DNA from: JALZVT01 sp964634815
Lineage (GTDB): Bacteria > Pseudomonadota > Gammaproteobacteria > Pseudomonadales > Azotimanducaceae
DNA length: 64,000 nucleotides
Direction of reading: 5' to 3'
Assembly (NCBI GenBank): GCA_964634815.1
Contig: CAZWMD010000017.1
Coordinates: 6,763 to 70,762 of the forward strand
A program made the position numbers and the translations under genes. Numbering within the stretch: position 1 is the stretch's first letter; each line of letters opens with the position of its first letter. Below, piece after piece: positions 60,378 through 64,000 of the stretch. Under the pieces are notes generated by a model. The model was not told the origin of the DNA. It saw nothing but the letters and a program-made list of their open reading frames with translations, and did no database searches.

Positions 60378-61244
60378 TTGACCTTAACTCGCACCAGTCT
60401 AGTACCCAATCCATATGTCTATCCCAAGTCAGGCAGTCTTTCATGCAGGTGCTCTCGGGTAGCCAGGTCGGCGAGCTTCGTGCTCGCGCTGTCACTGGCC
60501 GCTGTACACACGCCGGAGGTTCAGGCAGATACGGTGTTTGGTTTTTATGCAGGTGGTGGTGTTTGGTCACAAGATGTCGAGGGTTCTGCGTCCTCTCTGG
60601 GTCAATCGAATGGCCTGCTTGACCAGGCAGCTAATACTCTTGATTTGGAAGATGATCTGGGGTTTTCAAAACAAGACAACATATTTCTCTATGTTGGGCT
60701 AGAGCACGCTATTCCGGTTCTGCCCAATGTTCGGATTGATTATTCAGAACTAACCCAGTCTGCTGATGGACAGCTGGATCGTAGCCTCAGTTTCAATGGA
60801 GAAACCTTCGATTTCTCGACAAACCTCCGCTCGGAAGTTGATCTCGAGCAAACCGATTTGTTGCTCTACTATGAATTGCTTGACTCTGTGTTGGAACTCG
60901 ACGTTGGGCTTGGCGTTCGCCATGTAGATGGCTTTGTCAGTGTAGTAGACGAAGAAGGATCAAGTGCCGCAGAGTTCCGTGGAGTAATACCCATTGTCTA
61001 TGCTGGCGGGCGACTGGATTTGCCTTTCACCGGGCTTTGGTTGTCCGCGCAAGCCCGCGGTTTGAGTTACAAGGGCGATCAGCTAATAGATGCAGACGCC
61101 CGAATCGGCTGGGAAAGCGAGCTGGGCCTGGGTTTGGAATTGGGCTATCGAGTGATGGATCTCGAACTTGATGAATTCGACGACATCGATTCAGCGGATC
61201 TGAGTTTCGCCGGGCCGTTCGCGGGCTTGAACTATCGGTTTTGA
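60378..61244 (+). CDS. TIGR04219-type outer-membrane beta-barrel protein
   Basis: A 288-residue protein with a signal peptide (SASFVLALSLAAVHTPEVQA) and beta strands with short loops, beginning DTVFGFYAGGGVWSQDVEGS and ending LSFAGPFAGLNYRF with a terminal Phe. The layout DDLGFSKQDNIFLYVGLEHA and LPNVRIDYSEL is that of TIGR04219 proteins. Function unknown. Start TTG at 60378, with GGAGA six bases before it; the n-region is longer than usual (about 30 residues). Confidence 0.82.
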   Translation: MTLTRTSLVPNPYVYPKSGSLSCRCSRVARSASFVLALSLAAVHTPEVQADTVFGFYAGGGVWSQDVEGSASSLGQSNGLLDQAANTLDLEDDLGFSKQDNIFLYVGLEHAIPVLPNVRIDYSELTQSADGQLDRSLSFNGETFDFSTNLRSEVDLEQTDLLLYYELLDSVLELDVGLGVRHVDGFVSVVDEEGSSAAEFRGVIPIVYAGGRLDLPFTGLWLSAQARGLSYKGDQLIDADARIGWESELGLGLELGYRVMDLELDEFDDIDSADLSFAGPFAGLNYRF

Positions 61245-61342
61245 CTCATGAGGGGCTCAGGGAGTAATTCCCCGGTTCTATTGATTTAAAACTCGCGTAA
61301 CGCTCAGCTGTTGCTATACCTAGGGTAGGCCCCTAATGAGCG

Positions 61343-62239
61343 TTGAACAGCAATATGCCCGCGCCAAGCTCCGTACAGGCTGTGCCTGATATACGTGCGC
61401 AACTACTGTCGGAAGTGCAAGATCAAAGTCTTGAACTGCCTGCGTTGCCCGAATCGAATGCTCGAATTCAGCGGCTCACCGAAGGGGATGCGCTGGACCT
61501 GAGAAAGTTCTCCCACGCAATAGCGCTGGATCCCGGCGTTGCGTTTCAGTTTTTGCGTGCAGCGAACTCTGAACCCTTTTGTTCCCAGTCGCCAACCGGA
61601 TCTTTATGCGTAGCGATCCGACAACTGGGTTTGCAGCACGCAGTGGATGTGGCGCGGGGATTGTCTAATCGACTCGCTTTTCAGCCCACAAACGAGATGA
61701 TTGAGCGTCGTTATCGTCTGGCTGTCGCCGACGCGACCTACGTAAGTGCGGCGTCGGCCGTACTTGCGCGAAACTATACCGAGATCCCCGTTGAGCGTGC
61801 GCGGGTAGCGGGTCTGTTTTACAACGTTGGGGCGTTCCCCATTCTTGCCCAGGCTGAATATCAGAACTTTACTGATGCGTTTGCGTTGCACGAAATTGTA
61901 GAAGCGGTACAGGTGGTCCTCAGTTCGTCAATTCTCAAGCGTTGGAATTTCCCCTCCGAGATCGCAGAGCTACCCGCGGGGGTGGCGACCTATACTCGTC
62001 CCTCATCCGGGCTGACTCTCCTAGACGTAGTGGCTGCCGGGGTTGCACTCAACTCGTTCTTTAATCACACCAGCCAAAAACAGGTCAGCGGCGGTCACGA
62101 AAGCAGCCATATTCAGGTGCTACCCCCGGCTTTGTCACTTCTAATCTATGAGATAGCCGGGTTCGATCCTGTTGCCAATTCGCCTCAGCTGGATGTGCTG
62201 AGAGATGAAATTGCTGTGCAGCTTAATGGTGATTTCTAG
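61343..62239 (+). CDS. HDOD-domain protein
   Basis: A 298-residue protein with an HDOD domain (LPALPESNARIQRLTEGDAL, FSHAIALDPGVAFQFLRAAN, CVAIRQLGLQHAVDVARGLS), the HD-like fold without the catalytic His-Asp pair. Where active HD proteins have HD, this one reads LFYNVGAF. HDOD proteins act in signalling, motility and stress responses. The start is TTG at 61343 or ATG at 61355; neither ribosome site is strong. Confidence 0.85.
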   Translation: MNSNMPAPSSVQAVPDIRAQLLSEVQDQSLELPALPESNARIQRLTEGDALDLRKFSHAIALDPGVAFQFLRAANSEPFCSQSPTGSLCVAIRQLGLQHAVDVARGLSNRLAFQPTNEMIERRYRLAVADATYVSAASAVLARNYTEIPVERARVAGLFYNVGAFPILAQAEYQNFTDAFALHEIVEAVQVVLSSSILKRWNFPSEIAELPAGVATYTRPSSGLTLLDVVAAGVALNSFFNHTSQKQVSGGHESSHIQVLPPALSLLIYEIAGFDPVANSPQLDVLRDEIAVQLNGDF

Positions 62240-62246
62240 TTGTGAC

Positions 62247-63395
62247 TTAGCGAAAACGCAGATTATTGCGGCTGAGATCTGCAAGTTTGCTGGCGCCTGC
62301 AAGTTTCATGTCCCGGGTTAACTCATCTCGCATAAGAGAAATGGCACGTTCGACTCCCGGTTGCCCGGCCGCTGCAAGTGAGTAGAGATACCAGCGGCCA
62401 CCAGAGCATGCTTTGGCACCCACAGACAGGGCTTTGAGAATGTGCGTGCCGCGGCGTATGCCGCCATCACAGATCACGTCAATATCTGAACCCACCGCGT
62501 CTACTATTTCGGCGAGTTGATCGAATGGCGCCCTGGAACCATCCAGTTGTCTTCCGCCGTGGTTCGACACCATTATCGCGGTAGCGCCGACGTCAACACT
62601 GCGTTTGGCATCTTCCACGCTCATAATCCCTTTCAGACAAAAGTGACCACCCCAGGTCTTTGCCACCCATTCTGCGGCTTTCCAGTCCATAGACTGATCG
62701 AGCATTGTGCTGAAATAATTTGAGACCGATGTTGTGACTGCGGTTCCCTCGCTAACGTGGGTGTCTAGCTGTGGTAGAGAGAACTTCTCGCGGAGCAGGT
62801 AGTTGAGAGTCCAGTAAGGGTGTGTTGCAAAACTGATAGCGCTACTCAAATTCAGTTTTGGTGGCGAGGTGAATCCAGTTTGTAAATCTCGCTCTCGGTT
62901 ACCGCCTACGATGGTATCGACCGTTAATGTGAGGGCATCGAATTTTGCGTCTTTGCAGCGTTCGATCATGTTCTGTGTCAGGCCCTTATCCTTGTGATAG
63001 TAAAGCTGGAACATTTTTGGGGCGTTAATACTGTTTGCAATTTCCTCAATACTCACGGTGCCCAGAGAGCTTAGACCAAAGAAGGTATTGTGCTTTTCAG
63101 CCGCTCGGCCGACGGCCCGTTCGCCATCGTAGTGAAACAAACGCTGCAGTGCCGTTGGTGAAAAAAACATCGGTAAGTCGATTTGCTTCCCCATGATTGT
63201 GGTCGACATATCGATTTCTTCAACGCCGGCCAAGACGCGCGGCACCAGATCGCAGTCTTCGTAGGCTGCTGTATTGCGTTTGTAGGTGACTTCGTCGTCC
63301 GCCGCGCCATCAATGTAGTGAAAAAGCGCAGCAGGCAAGCGTTGTTTGGCCAGTCGGCGGAAATCTTCTGTGTTGTTACAGTCGCGCAATCGCAT
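62247..63395 (-). CDS. lldD: FMN-dependent L-lactate dehydrogenase-like alpha-hydroxy-acid oxidase
   Basis: A 382-residue TIM-barrel flavoenzyme. The base is His279 in VSNHGGRQLDGS, FFSPTALQRLFHYDGERA and FGLSSLGTVSIEEIA frame the FMN site, and DVICDGGIRRGTHILKAL is the phosphate-binding loop. It oxidises L-lactate or another alpha-hydroxy acid at the membrane to feed the respiratory chain. Length and layout fit LldD, but mandelate or glycolate-type substrates cannot be excluded. It lies three bases after the TPR lipoprotein gene. Confidence 0.88.
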   Translation of the reverse strand: MRLRDCNNTEDFRRLAKQRLPAALFHYIDGAADDEVTYKRNTAAYEDCDLVPRVLAGVEEIDMSTTIMGKQIDLPMFFSPTALQRLFHYDGERAVGRAAEKHNTFFGLSSLGTVSIEEIANSINAPKMFQLYYHKDKGLTQNMIERCKDAKFDALTLTVDTIVGGNRERDLQTGFTSPPKLNLSSAISFATHPYWTLNYLLREKFSLPQLDTHVSEGTAVTTSVSNYFSTMLDQSMDWKAAEWVAKTWGGHFCLKGIMSVEDAKRSVDVGATAIMVSNHGGRQLDGSRAPFDQLAEIVDAVGSDIDVICDGGIRRGTHILKALSVGAKACSGGRWYLYSLAAAGQPGVERAISLMRDELTRDMKLAGASKLADLSRNNLRFR

Positions 63396-63398
63396 GAT

Positions 63399-63935
63399 TT
63401 ACCCTCGGGCGTTGATCCACCTGGAACGGATTTGTTCAGCGCCCTCGATGTCTCCGCGGGCGTCGCTGATGTCTGCCAGGAGTAGCCAGCCATCTCTCTT
63501 TGCTGCTGGTTTTGTGCCTGCCAGAGCAATACCTCGTCGAGCGTATTGCTCTGCTTGAGCGAATTCACCTTGTTCGAAGTTTAGGCGCCCCAGCTGAACC
63601 CACAGCGTGCCGTTTCTTGGTTCCAGGCGAATCGCGCGCTCCACCAGGGCTATCGCCTGTGGATGCTTGCCATCGGTTCTTAGATCGTCACTTTGCGCCA
63701 ATAACAGCAAAGCTGCGCTGTTGCTGGCGGTATCTGTTGTAGACGGCGCAGGGTCTTGTGATGAGGGCACGGCCGGACCGATAGATTCCTCTGGGGGTAT
63801 TTCTGCGGGTGGAGAGGACGTTGTTGGTGGCGTTACGCCTACACTGCTGCAACCGACAAGCCAGCAGGTTACGCAGATTGCGGTGAGAGCACGACTTAGT
63901 CCAGGTACGAGATCAAATTTTTGAAGAGTAATCAT
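63399..63935 (-). CDS. TPR-containing lipoprotein
   Basis: A 178-residue lipoprotein with lipobox LVGC (Cys29), a Pro/Ser-rich linker and two or three TPR helices (AALLLLAQSDDLRTDGKHPQ, LWVQLGRLNFEQGEFAQAEQ, WLLLADISDARGDIEGAEQI). It is probably attached to a membrane facing the periplasm. Function unknown. From memory, a TPR protein stands next to mrcB (PBP1B) in Pseudomonas, and the cut gene at the window edge could be that. Confidence 0.78.
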   Translation of the reverse strand: MITLQKFDLVPGLSRALTAICVTCWLVGCSSVGVTPPTTSSPPAEIPPEESIGPAVPSSQDPAPSTTDTASNSAALLLLAQSDDLRTDGKHPQAIALVERAIRLEPRNGTLWVQLGRLNFEQGEFAQAEQYARRGIALAGTKPAAKRDGWLLLADISDARGDIEGAEQIRSRWINARG

Positions 63936-63962
63936 GTGCCGTGGAGTTTACACGGTTGGCTT

Positions 63963-64000
63963 CTACTGGGGGCGGAACCAGCGTTTAAGACGTTCACCAA
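63963..64000 (-). CDS. C-terminal end of a gene cut by the window edge
   Basis: On the minus strand a frame reads GERLKRWFRPQ and then a TAG (63963-63965). Only 11 residues are visible. The basic, aromatic ending and the TPR neighbour would fit a penicillin-binding protein 1B, but this is a guess. The TPR gene's ATG is 27 bases away. Confidence 0.35.
   Translation of the reverse strand, partial: GERLKRWFRPQ

Overview
The window looks like a scaffold from an uncultured gammaproteobacterium of moderately high GC. The backbone is almost entirely gammaproteobacterial housekeeping order: proS, an HU protein, fmdB-type gene, aspS-yebC-ruvCAB-tolQRAB-pal-cpoB-queE-queC-tRNA-Lys, then nadA / bepA-like / tusA / perM / dapA-bamC-MBL hydrolase. 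Both blocks follow, from memory, the order in Pseudomonas aeruginosa (about PA0956-PA0976.1 and PA1004-PA1012). The mix of CoA-transferases, acyl-CoA ligases, TIGR04219- and DUF6279-type envelope proteins suggests a marine or sediment lineage (Halieaceae/OM182/Woeseia-like), but this is a guess. Five 100-N runs are scaffolding gaps. At four of them the same sequence (27-55 bp) stands on both sides, so those contigs probably simply overlap.

Layout. 1-7.4 kb: partial miaE, carboxylesterase, MsbA-like ABC exporter, dinB, and an alpha-methylacyl-CoA racemase / propionyl-CoA synthetase / ABM-monooxygenase operon. 7.4-12.7 kb: GNAT, wrbA, TlpA-like lipoprotein, PhyH dioxygenase, lytic transglycosylase, proS. 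12.8-26.2 kb: HU with a histone-H1-like tail and the long fmdB...queC operon ending at tRNA-Lys (no ybgC). 26.4-32.2 kb: accessory genes between tRNA-Lys and nadA (SDR, MBL lactonase-like, two small exported proteins, CaiB-type transferase, GshB-like ATP-grasp). 32.3-39.6 kb: nadA to MBL hydrolase. 39.6-56 kb: a REP-like-repeat-rich accessory region with a RAYT transposase. 56-64 kb: acyl-CoA ligase, nitronate monooxygenase, threonine aldolase, SRPBCC, outer-membrane protein, HDOD, lactate dehydrogenase-like and TPR genes.

The most interesting part is 42.3-48.2 kb: five overlapping genes encoding an FHA protein, a PP2C phosphatase, a transmembrane Ser/Thr kinase with a C-terminal sulfatase-modifying-factor-like domain, a two-partner-secretion (TpsB/FhaC-type) outer-membrane transporter with an extra cytoplasmic N-terminal domain, and a small exported acidic protein. 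There is no TpsA exoprotein and no type VI secretion gene. I propose it as a phospho-regulated, orphan TpsB envelope system. It is surrounded by dispersed copies of a short repeat (core GGGACATCCAGG / CCTGGCTGTCC) that are probably the REP partner of the RAYT at 40.8-41.8 kb. Two copies appear to have been read into the N-termini of proteins. Further along are a MurA-like enzyme with the fosfomycin-target Cys replaced by Asp, a DUF3187 outer-membrane protein and a divergent GlpD-like oxidoreductase.
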